DNA of 64,000 bases, from NCBI RefSeq assembly GCF_014650435.1, contig NZ_BMUY01000007.1, forward strand, positions 248,001 to 312,000, given 5' to 3'. Numbering within the stretch: the first letter of the stretch is position 1; each line of letters begins with the position of its first letter. This document shows positions 1 through 8,150 of the stretch, piece by piece. The notes beneath the pieces were generated by a model. That model saw only the letters and a program-made list of their open reading frames with translations, ran no database searches and was not told where the DNA came from. The DNA comes from Streptomyces tendae (lineage in GTDB: Bacteria > Actinomycetota > Actinomycetes > Streptomycetales > Streptomycetaceae). A program made the position numbers and the translations under genes.

Positions 1-292
1 CGCCGAGCGCGCCACCGAAGGAGAGACCGACGAGGGCGAAGCGTTCGAGGCCCAGCTCGTCGCAGGCGTCGGTCACCGTTGCGGCGATCCGGGTGAGGCT
101 CGATCCGTCGGCAGGCGCATGGAAGGAGCCGGCGTGGCCCGGCAGGTCCATGAGAATGAGACGGTAGCCGTCGAGCAGGGGTGCCGTCTCGGACCAGCAC
201 TGGAGCGAGCACCCGAGTCCGGGCAACAGGACGATCGAGTTCGGCCCGCTTCCCCGCACCTCGTAGTGGACACCGTTGTTCGTCTTCGGCAT
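1..292 (-). CDS. alpha/beta hydrolase, partial (3' end outside window)
   Basis: This is the first 97 codons of an alpha/beta-hydrolase; the rest lies beyond the left edge. The translation from the ATG at 292 starts MPKTNNGVHYEVRGSG. It then has the oxyanion region (LLPGLGCS), the strand-turn segment MDLPGHAGS and the nucleophile elbow GLSFGG near residue 91, so the serine nucleophile is present. The catalytic acid and histidine would be off-window. It is the last visible gene of the minus-strand aromatic catabolic operon, 85 bp after the FAD monooxygenase. It could be a meta-cleavage C-C hydrolase or an enol-lactone hydrolase; which one cannot be decided from this part. Confidence 0.85.
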   Translation of the reverse strand, partial: MPKTNNGVHYEVRGSGPNSIVLLPGLGCSLQCWSETAPLLDGYRLILMDLPGHAGSFHAPADGSSLTRIAATVTDACDELGLERFALVGLSFGGALG

Positions 293-377
293 GAGATCCC
301 TCCCGTGTGTCACGTAACCGGTGTTGTCGTCGCTGTCCGTGCCGTCGTCGCCCGCCGCGCGAGCGGGTGTCACGCCG

Positions 378-1931
378 CTACACCAGCGACAGGCTCGCGC
401 GAAGTGAGGCGAGCAGATCCACCACCTCAAAGAGGTCGGTGGCCGTGCCGAAGACATAGAAGTCCGGGCGGACCAGCACGGCCACGACGCCGGCCGCCTT
501 GAGCCAGTCACTCAGCGCTTCCCCGTCTTCCTGGACCCCCGCGGCACCCACGACGACTGACCGCAGCCCGATCGCTCGCTCGAGGTCCGCCACGGCCGCG
601 GTCGTCGCCTCGTCCGGTTCGACCACGCTGAACAGGGTGAACCCGCGGCCGAGTACGTCGTCCGACCGCTCGGTCTTCCCGCTGCCCGTCCGCAGAAGGG
701 GCTGTACGGCCAAGTGACCGGCCAGCGGTTGCCCGGCTCGGAAGCCCGCGCCGACCGGCGGCGCGAACGGCGCCGGAAGCTCGGTCGCCGACCGCATCTC
801 CTCCCGACGCCGCGCCGCACGGACCGGATCGGTCTCGCAGACGACGGTCCCGACCCGCACCGACTCCTCGATGTAGTCAATGACCTGCGGCCTTCTGGAG
901 AGCGTGTACAGGTCCAGCAGCTCCGGGTCAGCGGCCCCGGTCAGCACGAGGTCGAGCATCCAGCCGAGGGTCGCGGCGTCCCGGACGCCGGAGCTCATGC
1001 CCTGTCCGAGAAACGGCGGCATGACATGAGCGGCGTCACCGGCCAGCAGAACCGACCGGTGGCGGAACGTGGCGGCCACCACGGAACGGAACTGGTAGAC
1101 GGTCTGCCGGATCAGCTCACCCTCCTGCGGGCCGATCCAGGGCCTGAGCAACTCCCAGACGCGTTCCGGCTTCACCATCTCGGTCGGATCGTCGCCCTCG
1201 ACGAGCATGAACTCCCAGCGGAAGTACCGCTGAGCAACCCGGCCCATGTGATTCGGCCTCGCCGGGTCGAGGACCTGGCCGGTGTCCGGGATGTCCGGGA
1301 CCGGGGCGCCAGGACGGGGCCGCACGTCCACGACCAGCCAGTCGCCCCGGAAACCGAGATCCTTCGTCGGAATGCCGCAGAGCGTGCGCACCCTGCTGTT
1401 GGCGCCGTCCGCCCCGACCACATGGCGGGCGGTGACGACGCCGCCGTCCGCCAACGTCACCACCACGTGGTCGGTCCCTTGACGCAGATCGACCAACTCC
1501 GCACCGAAACGAACGTCCACCGTTGACGCGCCGCGGACCGCCGCGTCCAGGGCGTCCTCCAGTTCCGGCTGGTAGAAGTGGTACGACGCGTCCCAGCCGG
1601 AGGGTGCGGCCCCCTCCCTCGGCAGGCGAGAGATCACGCTCCCGTCGCGATCGAGGAACTCGTACACACGCGCCGGTTCCGCAATGCGCCGTACGTCGTC
1701 GGCAATGCCCAAGGACTGGAAGACGCGCATGATTTCGTGATCGAAGTGCCCGGCTCGTGGCGTCTCGTAGCGGCCCACTCGCCGTTCGCAGACCAGTACC
1801 CGGTGACCCGCTGTCCCCAGCAGAGCAGCCAGGGTCTGACCGACCGGGCCGTACCCGATGACGAGGACGTCCGCGTCCACGGCATCCGGTGCGGTCGTCG
1901 TCGTGGTGCGGAATTCATCGGCAAGCTTCAT
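378..1931 (-). CDS. FAD-dependent aromatic monooxygenase (MhpA/PheA-like)
   Basis: 517-residue class A flavoprotein hydroxylase. The FAD-binding GYGPVG motif is at residues 26-31, a DG motif sits mid-protein (VVGADGANSRVR), and the second FAD motif is GDAAHVMPPFLGQG. The C-terminal thioredoxin-like tail (SDWLKAAGVVAVLVRPDFYVFG) is typical of 3-(3-hydroxyphenyl)propionate and phenol hydroxylases. Expected reaction: NADPH- and O2-dependent ring hydroxylation of a phenolic acid, giving a substrate for ring cleavage. The frame stays open upstream to 2159, but that would overlap the previous gene. The ATG at 1931 gives a normal N-terminus just before the Rossmann fold. It is co-directional with the ring-cleavage genes, which supports a catabolic rather than biosynthetic role. 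The exact substrate is not known. Confidence 0.9.
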   Translation of the reverse strand: MKLADEFRTTTTTAPDAVDADVLVIGYGPVGQTLAALLGTAGHRVLVCERRVGRYETPRAGHFDHEIMRVFQSLGIADDVRRIAEPARVYEFLDRDGSVISRLPREGAAPSGWDASYHFYQPELEDALDAAVRGASTVDVRFGAELVDLRQGTDHVVVTLADGGVVTARHVVGADGANSRVRTLCGIPTKDLGFRGDWLVVDVRPRPGAPVPDIPDTGQVLDPARPNHMGRVAQRYFRWEFMLVEGDDPTEMVKPERVWELLRPWIGPQEGELIRQTVYQFRSVVAATFRHRSVLLAGDAAHVMPPFLGQGMSSGVRDAATLGWMLDLVLTGAADPELLDLYTLSRRPQVIDYIEESVRVGTVVCETDPVRAARRREEMRSATELPAPFAPPVGAGFRAGQPLAGHLAVQPLLRTGSGKTERSDDVLGRGFTLFSVVEPDEATTAAVADLERAIGLRSVVVGAAGVQEDGEALSDWLKAAGVVAVLVRPDFYVFGTATDLFEVVDLLASLRASLSLV

Positions 1932-1981
1932 GTGTCCCAACCCTTCGCTTACACCGGAGCGTGTGCACGCCGGAGACCACC

Positions 1982-2914
1982 TCAGGCGGCGTCGATGTCC
2001 AGTACGATCCGGCCGCGGGTGCGACTGCCCGCGTGGAGCATGCGCCAGGCGTCGGCGGCCTGCTCCAGCGGGAAGGAGCGGCTCACGGGGACGGACAACT
2101 GCCCGGACCCGGCGAGCGCGGCCACCTCCGTCAGCTCGTCGGCGTCCGCGCGCGCCCACACCAACTGGCCGCCCTGTTCGGGTGCGGTGACGTCGGCCAC
2201 GGAGGCGACCCGCGCGGGATCCTTCAGGACCTGCCGCGAGACGGCCACCGAGTCCCCGCCGAAGAAGTCGAGCGCCGCGTCGACGCCCTCCGGAGCCACT
2301 TCGCGCACTCGCTCGGCCAGGCCGGCTCCGTAGGTGATGGGTGTGGCGCCCAGTTCACGCAGGTAGTCGTGGTTGCGCTCGCTCGCGGTGCCGATCACGC
2401 GGGCGCCCCGGGCGACCACCATCTGTACGCCGAGCGTGCCGACCCCACCCGCGGCTCCGTGGATCAGGACGGTGTCGCCCTCACCGATGTCGATGCGCCT
2501 GACGGCCTGGTGGGCCGTCAGCCCGTTCAGCGGCAGACACGCCGAATGCAGCCAGTCCCAGGACGCCGGCTTGCGTGCCAGGGTGCGGGCCGGGGCCGAT
2601 ACCAGTTCGGCGTAGGTGCCGTTCTGCGCCCAGTCCTTGAGGACGAAGCCGATCACCTCGTCGCCGATCTCGAACTCGGTGGCGCCGAATCCGCGGGCCT
2701 CGACGATGCCGGCCATCTCGAAGCCGGGGACGAGGGGGAAGTGGGTCACCATGATGCCGTCGAGGTTGCCGACGGCGATCTTCTCGTCGGCCGGGTTCAC
2801 CCCGGCCGCCTTGACGCGAATCAGGAATTCTCCGGGCGCTACCGCCGGCGTCGGCAGCTCGGTGAGTTCCAGGGCGTCCGCGTCGCCGTAGTGCGGGAGT
2901 GCGATGGCTTTCAT
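1982..2914 (-). CDS. NADPH:quinone reductase-like MDR oxidoreductase
   Basis: 310-residue medium-chain reductase of the zinc-independent quinone oxidoreductase type. It has an N-terminal GroES-like fold (AGVNPADEK, GFEMAGIVE) and a nucleotide-binding GAAGGVGTLG motif near residue 130. No structural zinc cysteine cluster is visible. The ATG at 2914 follows a strong GAGGAG ribosome-binding site. It lies between the C-C hydrolase and the monooxygenase of the aromatic operon. It may reduce a quinone or an alpha,beta-unsaturated ketone intermediate, but that is inference from position. Two other MDRs of this type occur in the window (32607 and 51461). Confidence 0.9.
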   Translation of the reverse strand: MKAIALPHYGDADALELTELPTPAVAPGEFLIRVKAAGVNPADEKIAVGNLDGIMVTHFPLVPGFEMAGIVEARGFGATEFEIGDEVIGFVLKDWAQNGTYAELVSAPARTLARKPASWDWLHSACLPLNGLTAHQAVRRIDIGEGDTVLIHGAAGGVGTLGVQMVVARGARVIGTASERNHDYLRELGATPITYGAGLAERVREVAPEGVDAALDFFGGDSVAVSRQVLKDPARVASVADVTAPEQGGQLVWARADADELTEVAALAGSGQLSVPVSRSFPLEQAADAWRMLHAGSRTRGRIVLDIDAA

Positions 2915-2975
2915 GGTCTCCTCGGTGAATCCGTGAGTGGTTCGGAAGGTTGCCGGGTGTGCTGGGTGCGCTGGG

Positions 2976-4058
2976 TCACCCACGGCGGAGCCGGTCACGG
3001 AACCAGTCGCAGACGAACTCCGTGCGCTCGGCCGAGTGGTTGTACACGGTGTGGTCGCCGTCGTCCCACACCCGCAGGGTGTGGTGTTCCGACAGGTCGA
3101 GGAACACCTTCTGCTGGTCCAGGCCGACCAAGGGGTCGTTGCCGCCGTGCAGCACGAGCATCGCGGCGCTCATCCGGTCGACCGCCGGATCGAGCCACAG
3201 AGTGCGGAAGACGGCCGCGGCTACGTCGTCGGTCTCGACGCCCAGGAGCGCCCGCGACTGTTCGCGCGCGGTCCGGAACGGCAGTGGCTCAGGCCTCGCG
3301 TGGGCCCCGTTGACGCAGCACGCGCCGAAACGGCTGTCGTGCACGGCGGCACGGGCGGCGAGCAGTCCGCCGAAGCTGTTTCCCCACACCCCGAACCGGC
3401 CGTCGTAGCCGGTACGGGCACGTACGGCGTCGAGGGCCGCGCTGAAGGCCCGGTCGACGCTTTTGTCGAGGTGCAGTCCGCCGGCCATGCGCGTATCACC
3501 TTGGCCCGGTGCCTCGAACAGGACGGCCGACAGTCCCCGCCGTGCCAGGGCTTCGGCCTGCCGGTGGAAGGCCGGGCCCCAACCGCTCTGCCCGCCGACG
3601 ACGACCACTGCGGGGCCGGGGCGAGCGCCGGACCGACTCACGAACCAGGCGGTGCAGTGGCCCTGCCGGAACGGGATCGACAGCCGCTCCACGTGCAACT
3701 CGGTGTCGAGCTCGGCCGCGGCCTGGTAGGCCCGGAGGAGCCGGACGTAGAGCGCGCGTTTGGCCGGAAGGTCGGTGTTGAAGGCCATCTGCGCGAAGAC
3801 CAGGCAGGCCGTCGCCCGGCGATAGCAGGCGACCGCGGTTTCGACGTCACCGCGGTCAGCGGCCGCCGCCGCCCGGGTCGACTGGGCCTCAGCCAGGCGA
3901 GTGGCGACCTCGTGCCACGGTTCCGAGACGGCCGCGCCGGCCAGGTGGACGGCGTCTGCGTGGTCCATGCCGTAATCGAGCATGCGGGACATCGGCATGG
4001 CACGCAGCAACGCGGCCCGAAGCTTGGCCGGATCCTCCGCCGGCCCGGGAGTGTCCAT
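2976..4058 (-). CDS. alpha/beta hydrolase of the DHPON hydrolase (C-C bond) type
   Basis: 360 residues with a long helical N-terminal half (about 1-150) followed by a hydrolase core. The nucleophile elbow is GNSFGG, the acid is in LHGGNDPLV and the histidine in DGDHTVYNH. This layout matches 2,6-dihydroxypseudooxynicotine hydrolase and related enzymes that cleave C-C bonds in 1,3-diketone or ring-hydroxylated aryl ketone substrates. The ATG at 4058 overlaps the stop of the preceding FAH gene (ATGA), so the two are translationally coupled. In this operon it is the best candidate for hydrolytic cleavage of a side chain or ring-opened product. The family assignment is good; the substrate is unknown. 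Confidence 0.85.
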   Translation of the reverse strand: MDTPGPAEDPAKLRAALLRAMPMSRMLDYGMDHADAVHLAGAAVSEPWHEVATRLAEAQSTRAAAAADRGDVETAVACYRRATACLVFAQMAFNTDLPAKRALYVRLLRAYQAAAELDTELHVERLSIPFRQGHCTAWFVSRSGARPGPAVVVVGGQSGWGPAFHRQAEALARRGLSAVLFEAPGQGDTRMAGGLHLDKSVDRAFSAALDAVRARTGYDGRFGVWGNSFGGLLAARAAVHDSRFGACCVNGAHARPEPLPFRTAREQSRALLGVETDDVAAAVFRTLWLDPAVDRMSAAMLVLHGGNDPLVGLDQQKVFLDLSEHHTLRVWDDGDHTVYNHSAERTEFVCDWFRDRLRRG

Positions 4059-5041
4059 CAGCGCGCGGCTCCATCGGTGAGGCGCGGTCGTCCTTCGTCC
4101 TCCCGCCCTGCCGCGCCCGGGGTTCGCAACGGCATGACCGGCGCGGCCTCGACGACGGTGTTGCGCAACTCTCCGAGACCTTCTATCGCCGCGACGACCT
4201 CGTCGCCCGGCTGCAACCAGGGGTAGGTCGTCGAGTCGTGGGTGCGGGAGAGCTCCAGGACGCAGCCGGTTCCGCAGGTGCCGGAGCCGATCACGTCGCC
4301 GGGCCGCACCTCGGTGCCGCGGGAGGCGTAGGCGATCATCTCGCCGAACGACCAGTGGATGTCCGACCACAGGGCACGGGAGTAGGGGACCCCGTTGACC
4401 GTGCAGGTCATTTCGAGACGGTACCCATTGCCCTCGCGGAAGTCGGCGATCTCGTCCGGGGTCACGAAGTACGGGCCGAGGCTCGTCGCGGTGTCCTTGC
4501 CTTTCACCGGTCCCATCGACAGCTTCATCTCGCGCTGCTGCACGTCCCGGCCGCTCCAGTCGTTGAGCACGCAATAGCCGGCGATGGCGCGTTCGGCGTC
4601 CCGGACGGTCAGGTCGCGGCCGCCGTGGCCCACCACCGCGGCCACCTCCAGTTCGAAGTCGAAACGCTCGGCACCCGGAGTCATGGGCACCGGCCCGCAG
4701 CCCGTGACGGCGTAGGGGTTGGAGAAGTAGAAGACCGGCAGCTCGTACCAGTCCGGGTCCATCTCGAGGCCCCGCCAGGCGCGCCCCGCCCGGACATGCT
4801 GTTCGAACGCGTAGAAGTCGCGGACGGTCGGAGGCGTCGCGATCGGCGACAGGGGAACGAGGTCCGGCAGGGGCACGGTCGCACCGCGCCGCAGCGCCGT
4901 CCGTCCGGCAGCGAGCAACTCGTCCTTGCCACCCTCGATGAGGGGCAGCAGGTCCGTCGGACCGTCGACGACCCGGACCAGGTCGCCGTCCACCACACCG
5001 ACGCTTGAGGACGGCCCGTCCGCGTAGCGAACGAATTTCAC
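4058..5041 (-). CDS. fumarylacetoacetate hydrolase (FAH) family protein
   Basis: 327 residues. It has an N-terminal FAH_N-like part, then the catalytic FAH domain with the metal-binding acidic motif FDFELEVAAVVG, the conserved LNDWSGRDVQ segment, and GPVKGKDTATSLGPYF. Family members hydrolyse acylpyruvates, or isomerise/decarboxylate ring-cleavage products, using Mg2+. The start chosen is the GTG at 5041, which overlaps the stop of the VOC gene (GTGA). The stop in turn overlaps the next ATG, so three genes are coupled. The context of dioxygenase upstream and C-C hydrolase downstream supports action on an acylpyruvate-like ring-fission product. Confidence 0.9.
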   Translation of the reverse strand: MKFVRYADGPSSSVGVVDGDLVRVVDGPTDLLPLIEGGKDELLAAGRTALRRGATVPLPDLVPLSPIATPPTVRDFYAFEQHVRAGRAWRGLEMDPDWYELPVFYFSNPYAVTGCGPVPMTPGAERFDFELEVAAVVGHGGRDLTVRDAERAIAGYCVLNDWSGRDVQQREMKLSMGPVKGKDTATSLGPYFVTPDEIADFREGNGYRLEMTCTVNGVPYSRALWSDIHWSFGEMIAYASRGTEVRPGDVIGSGTCGTGCVLELSRTHDSTTYPWLQPGDEVVAAIEGLGELRNTVVEAAPVMPLRTPGAAGREDEGRPRLTDGAAR

Positions 5042-5616
5042 CGGCCTACCTCCTTGCCTGCGTGGGAGTCGGCCGCCACCGCTTGTTCGCGCGTCCAGGC
5101 GCGGTAGCTCTCCTCGGTGAAGCCCGACGTGCCGTGGCGTTCGACCGAAGCCCGGATGGCGTCCAGCAGCTCCTCCGAATCGGTCTCGATGTCGATGTGC
5201 TCGACGAAGGGCTGTCGTGCCACGAGCCCGGTCCGCCAGTAGACCTCGCACCGGTTGCCCTCCGGGTCGAAGAAGTAGACGCCGACGGCGTTGCCGTGCG
5301 AGACGATCATGTCGAGCCGTACGTCGTGCTCCCTGAAACGCCGATGGAAGCCGAGGACGTCCTCGAATCGCGCGCACCGGAACGACACCTGCTGGATGAG
5401 TCTGACTCCGAGTGGCGCGTCCCGGCCCTCGGCCAGGAGCAGTTCGTGGTGTTCGGTGTCCGGCCTGGCGGACAGGAACCAGATGCCGAGCCGTTCGTCA
5501 TGGTCGGTGACCGTCAGCCCGAGTATGTCGCTGTAGAACGCCAGCTGTCGGCTCACATCGTGACAGCGCAGGCCCACGTGGCCGAGTTCCGCGACGGACG
5601 GCGATGAAGGTGTCAC
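5038..5616 (-). CDS. VOC-family extradiol-type dioxygenase
   Basis: 192-residue single glyoxalase/bleomycin-resistance fold protein of catechol 2,3-dioxygenase type. Possible metal ligands are the histidine of LGHVGLRC near the N-terminus, a second histidine in VSHGNAVGVYFFDPEGN, and the glutamate of CEVYW, which is the usual 2-His-1-Glu pattern. The GTG at 5616 follows a strong AGGAGG site. It is the first gene of the minus-strand operon and lies divergent from the IclR regulator. It probably opens a dihydroxylated ring produced by the FAD monooxygenase at 378-1931. A non-dioxygenase VOC role (isomerase, thiol transferase) cannot be excluded. Confidence 0.85.
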   Translation of the reverse strand: MTPSSPSVAELGHVGLRCHDVSRQLAFYSDILGLTVTDHDERLGIWFLSARPDTEHHELLLAEGRDAPLGVRLIQQVSFRCARFEDVLGFHRRFREHDVRLDMIVSHGNAVGVYFFDPEGNRCEVYWRTGLVARQPFVEHIDIETDSEELLDAIRASVERHGTSGFTEESYRAWTREQAVAADSHAGKEVGR

Positions 5617-5700
5617 GCCGGTCCTCCTGAACGGTGTTCCGTAGAGCAGATCATGTTCTGCAAGGTAACTCGGCTCGGATGCAGCGTCAACGGTCTGGTG

Positions 5701-5734
5701 TTCTGCTGAATGGATGGCGATCTGTTCAGCGGAA
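5701..5734. promoter_or_regulatory. candidate IclR operator (inverted repeat)
   Basis: Arms TTCTGCTGAA (5701-5710) and TTCAGCGGAA (5725-5734) are complementary at 9 of 10 positions across a 14-bp spacer. They lie in the 253-bp gap between the divergent VOC dioxygenase and IclR genes. Assignment to IclR is by position only. Confidence 0.5.
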
Positions 5735-5869
5735 CGAAGATTGGAGCGTGAGCGCTACGGAACGACAGCCGCGGAGGCGTGCGATCAGGCAGGTCACGCT
5801 ATTCTGGCTGGCGAAATGCAGTTCAATCACCAGAACAGCCGCCGGTGACGACGGCGAGAGGGAGGGCTC

Positions 5870-6628
5870 GTGGCAGCGTCGGCCGCCTACCCGGTGGAAT
5901 CGATCGACAACGCGGCACGAATCCTGCTGATGCTGGTGGACAATCCGTCGCTGCGAGTCACCGACGTGTCCGCCGAGCTGGGGGTGGCCAGGTCGACCGC
6001 CCATCGGATGCTGACCACCCTGCAGGCCCGCGACCTGCTCCGTCAGGACGCCCGGACCAAGGGCTACGGACCCGGGCCCGCCCTGGCCAGGCTCGGTATC
6101 GCCGTGATGGGGGCGGTCTCCCTCCGTGACGAAGCCCGGCTCCTGCTGGAAAGACTCGTAGAAGACACCTCCGAGACCGCGCATCTGCTCGTCCTGGAAG
6201 GGACGGAGACGGTCTTCGTCGAAGGTGTGGAGAGCCGGCAGGTGATCCGCGCCGGGCTGAGGACCGGGCAGCGAGGCCCGGCGCACGCGTCCGCCGCGGG
6301 CAAGGCGCTGCTCGCCGAGCTCTCCCGCGAAGAGCTGCGGCGCCGCTATTCTGGCGCGCGACTGCGAGGCGGGACCGAGCGCGCGGTCAGCACACGCCGG
6401 GCGCTTGAGGCCGAGCTCGAGAAGGTGAGGGAGACCGGCTACGCCACCAACATGGAGGAGAGTGAGTGGGACCTCTGTGCGGTGGCCGCCCCCGTACGGA
6501 ACCGGCAGGGCGTGGCCTGCGGAGCGCTGTCCGTATCCGGCCCGGCGAGGCGGACCGGGACCAAGCTCGCCCTGCTCAGCGTCGCCGTCGTCGCAGCCGC
6601 CACCGAACTCGGCGCGCGCCTCGGTTAG
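5870..6628 (+). CDS. IclR family transcriptional regulator
   Basis: 252 residues. The N-terminal winged helix (about 7-65: IDNAARILLML ... STAHRMLTTLQARDLLRQD) is followed by an IclR effector-binding domain (about 80-250, with GQRGPAHASAAGKALLAEL and ESEWDLCAVAAPVRN). The GTG at 5870 follows GGAGGG. It is divergent from the aromatic operon starting at 5616 and is the obvious local controller. IclR proteins in such loci are usually activated or released by the aromatic acid or a pathway intermediate. An inverted repeat at 5701-5734 is a candidate binding site. Confidence 0.93.
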   Translation: MAASAAYPVESIDNAARILLMLVDNPSLRVTDVSAELGVARSTAHRMLTTLQARDLLRQDARTKGYGPGPALARLGIAVMGAVSLRDEARLLLERLVEDTSETAHLLVLEGTETVFVEGVESRQVIRAGLRTGQRGPAHASAAGKALLAELSREELRRRYSGARLRGGTERAVSTRRALEAELEKVRETGYATNMEESEWDLCAVAAPVRNRQGVACGALSVSGPARRTGTKLALLSVAVVAAATELGARLG

Positions 6629-6793
6629 GCCCTGTCCGTTAGGTCATATGAGCTGATCGGGTGACGCTTCGGGCTCCTGCGCAGATCCGGTCACCCCCCT
6701 GCCGGGTGGCCTTCCACGATGACGGCCGTCGCCGCGTCGCCCCGGCCCGGGGATCGTTTGCGTGCCGCCCGTCAGGCGTGTTTGGCTCGCCCG

Positions 6794-7462
6794 ATGAACT
6801 TCCTGTTGACGGCGAGCGGCCTGCGCAACGAGACACTGCGGGATGCGCTGCGTGACATGCTGGGCAAACCGTTCGGATCGGCGAACGTCGTGTTCGTTCC
6901 CACCGCATCCGTCGCGGATCCCGGGGACCACGGGTGGGTCGTCGCGGACATGAACCGCCTGCACGGCCTCGGCTGGCGGGAGTTCGACATTCTGGAGCTG
7001 AACGGCCTGCCCCAGCAGCTGGTGCTCGACCGGCTGCTCCACGCCGATGTCGTCTACGTCGAAGGCGGCAACCACTATCACCTCGCCCGCAGCATCACCG
7101 GCAACGGTCTGGCCGAGGGCTTCCTGGAGGCGCTGCGGAGCCGTGTCTACGTGGGAGTCAGCGCCGGATCAATGATCTTCAGCCGCAACCTCACCGGACA
7201 CTCCGCCGACGTCATCGGGGATGCCACGGACCTCCACGTGCTCGGCGCGACGAGTGTGGAGCCGCCGTTCGGCCTCTTCGACTGGTACCTCAAGCCCCAC
7301 CTGTACTCGCCGGACTTCCCCGAGCGGGACGACGCCTGGGCCGACCGGATCACCGCGCGGGCGGACTTCCCGATCTACTTCATCGATGACGAGACGGCCG
7401 TTCGTGTCAGGGACGGCGAAGTGGATGTCGTATCCGAAGGCAGGTGGCGCTTCCACCCGTGA
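6794..7462 (+). CDS. peptidase S51 / dipeptidase E-like protein
   Basis: 222 residues from the ATG at 6794. The fold is that of aspartyl dipeptidase PepE (type 1 glutamine amidotransferase-like). It has the conserved VVYVEGGNHYHL segment and the nucleophile elbow GVSAGSM with Ser123. Family members cleave Asp-X dipeptides, or act on cyanophycin-like or other small peptides. The frame stays open 25 codons upstream (to 6719), but those residues are arginine-rich and do not match the family start MNFLLTASG. It is monocistronic, 165 bp after iclR and convergent with the TetR gene at 7520. Confidence 0.88.
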   Translation: MNFLLTASGLRNETLRDALRDMLGKPFGSANVVFVPTASVADPGDHGWVVADMNRLHGLGWREFDILELNGLPQQLVLDRLLHADVVYVEGGNHYHLARSITGNGLAEGFLEALRSRVYVGVSAGSMIFSRNLTGHSADVIGDATDLHVLGATSVEPPFGLFDWYLKPHLYSPDFPERDDAWADRITARADFPIYFIDDETAVRVRDGEVDVVSEGRWRFHP

Positions 7463-7519
7463 CCCCGTTGCCAGGCACCTCACTGGGAGGTTCCAGCACC
7501 GGCGACACGAGCGTGGGGT

Positions 7520-8077
7520 CTAGCGCAGTGCGGCGGCGACCAGCCCTTCGAGGGCCTCTCGCCGTACTTCGCCGCCGTTCACCAGTCGGTCGAAGACCAG
7601 TCCGTCGACACAGGTCAGCAGTGTGTGAGTGCGATTCTCGACGTCGGTCACGCCGTGCTCGGCGAGGAACAACCGGACGGCCTCGCGGCCGGCGTTCTCG
7701 CGGGGCACCAGGATCTCGCGCAGCTCTTTGTCGCGCACGCTCTCGACGGCGCAAGCGTGGCGGGCGAGCGAGCGGCGGCGGCCCGCGCCGGTGAGTCGCC
7801 GGCGGGTGAGTGCCACCATGCCGTCCACCAGTTCCTCGACGGTCCGCAGGGGTGGAAGCTGGTCGGCCGCCGTCCGGAGTTCCGCCTGGTCGAGCTGGAC
7901 CAGGCGGGCGACGAGCCCGGTCAGCAGCGCGGCACGGGTGCGGAAGTAGGCCGAGGTGGTGCCGGGCGGCATGGCCGCTCGGCGATCGACCGCGCGGTGG
8001 GTCAGCCCGCGCATCCCTTCGTCGGCGAGGACGTCGAGAGCCGCGTCTGCGAGGAGGGTGCGCCGATTCGAAGCCAT
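7520..8077 (-). CDS. TetR family repressor
   Basis: 185 residues. The N-terminal TetR helix-turn-helix spans about 8-50 (LADAALDVLADEGMRGLTHRAVDRRAA ... AYF) and the rest is a helical ligand domain. It is divergent from the FAD monooxygenase at 8151 with a 73-bp gap. That gap holds two near-identical 16-bp palindromes, one only 8 bp from this start codon. This arrangement implies self-repression and repression of the monooxygenase, relieved by a small molecule, probably the monooxygenase substrate. Confidence 0.92.
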   Translation of the reverse strand: MASNRRTLLADAALDVLADEGMRGLTHRAVDRRAAMPPGTTSAYFRTRAALLTGLVARLVQLDQAELRTAADQLPPLRTVEELVDGMVALTRRRLTGAGRRRSLARHACAVESVRDKELREILVPRENAGREAVRLFLAEHGVTDVENRTHTLLTCVDGLVFDRLVNGGEVRREALEGLVAAALR

Positions 8078-8084
8078 GGCCCCT

Positions 8085-8135
8085 TTCTACACCCGTAGAA
8101 GTTCGGGGGTAGAGTCGACTTCTACAGATGTAGAA
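8085..8135. promoter_or_regulatory. twin TetR operators
   Basis: Two palindromes of the form TTCTACA-NN-TGTAGAA. Site 1 is TTCTACACCCGTAGAA (8085-8100) and site 2 is TTCTACAGATGTAGAA (8120-8135, perfect 7+2+7). Their centres are 35 bp apart. They fill the gap between the divergent TetR and FAD monooxygenase genes. Confidence 0.8.
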
Positions 8136-8150
8136 GAGGGGGAATGCGGC

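Noticed and set aside
6628-6793. Possible insertion-sequence relic between iclR and the S51 peptidase
   Set aside because: There is only a short GGGTGAC/GTCACCC repeat and no transposase similarity or target duplication.
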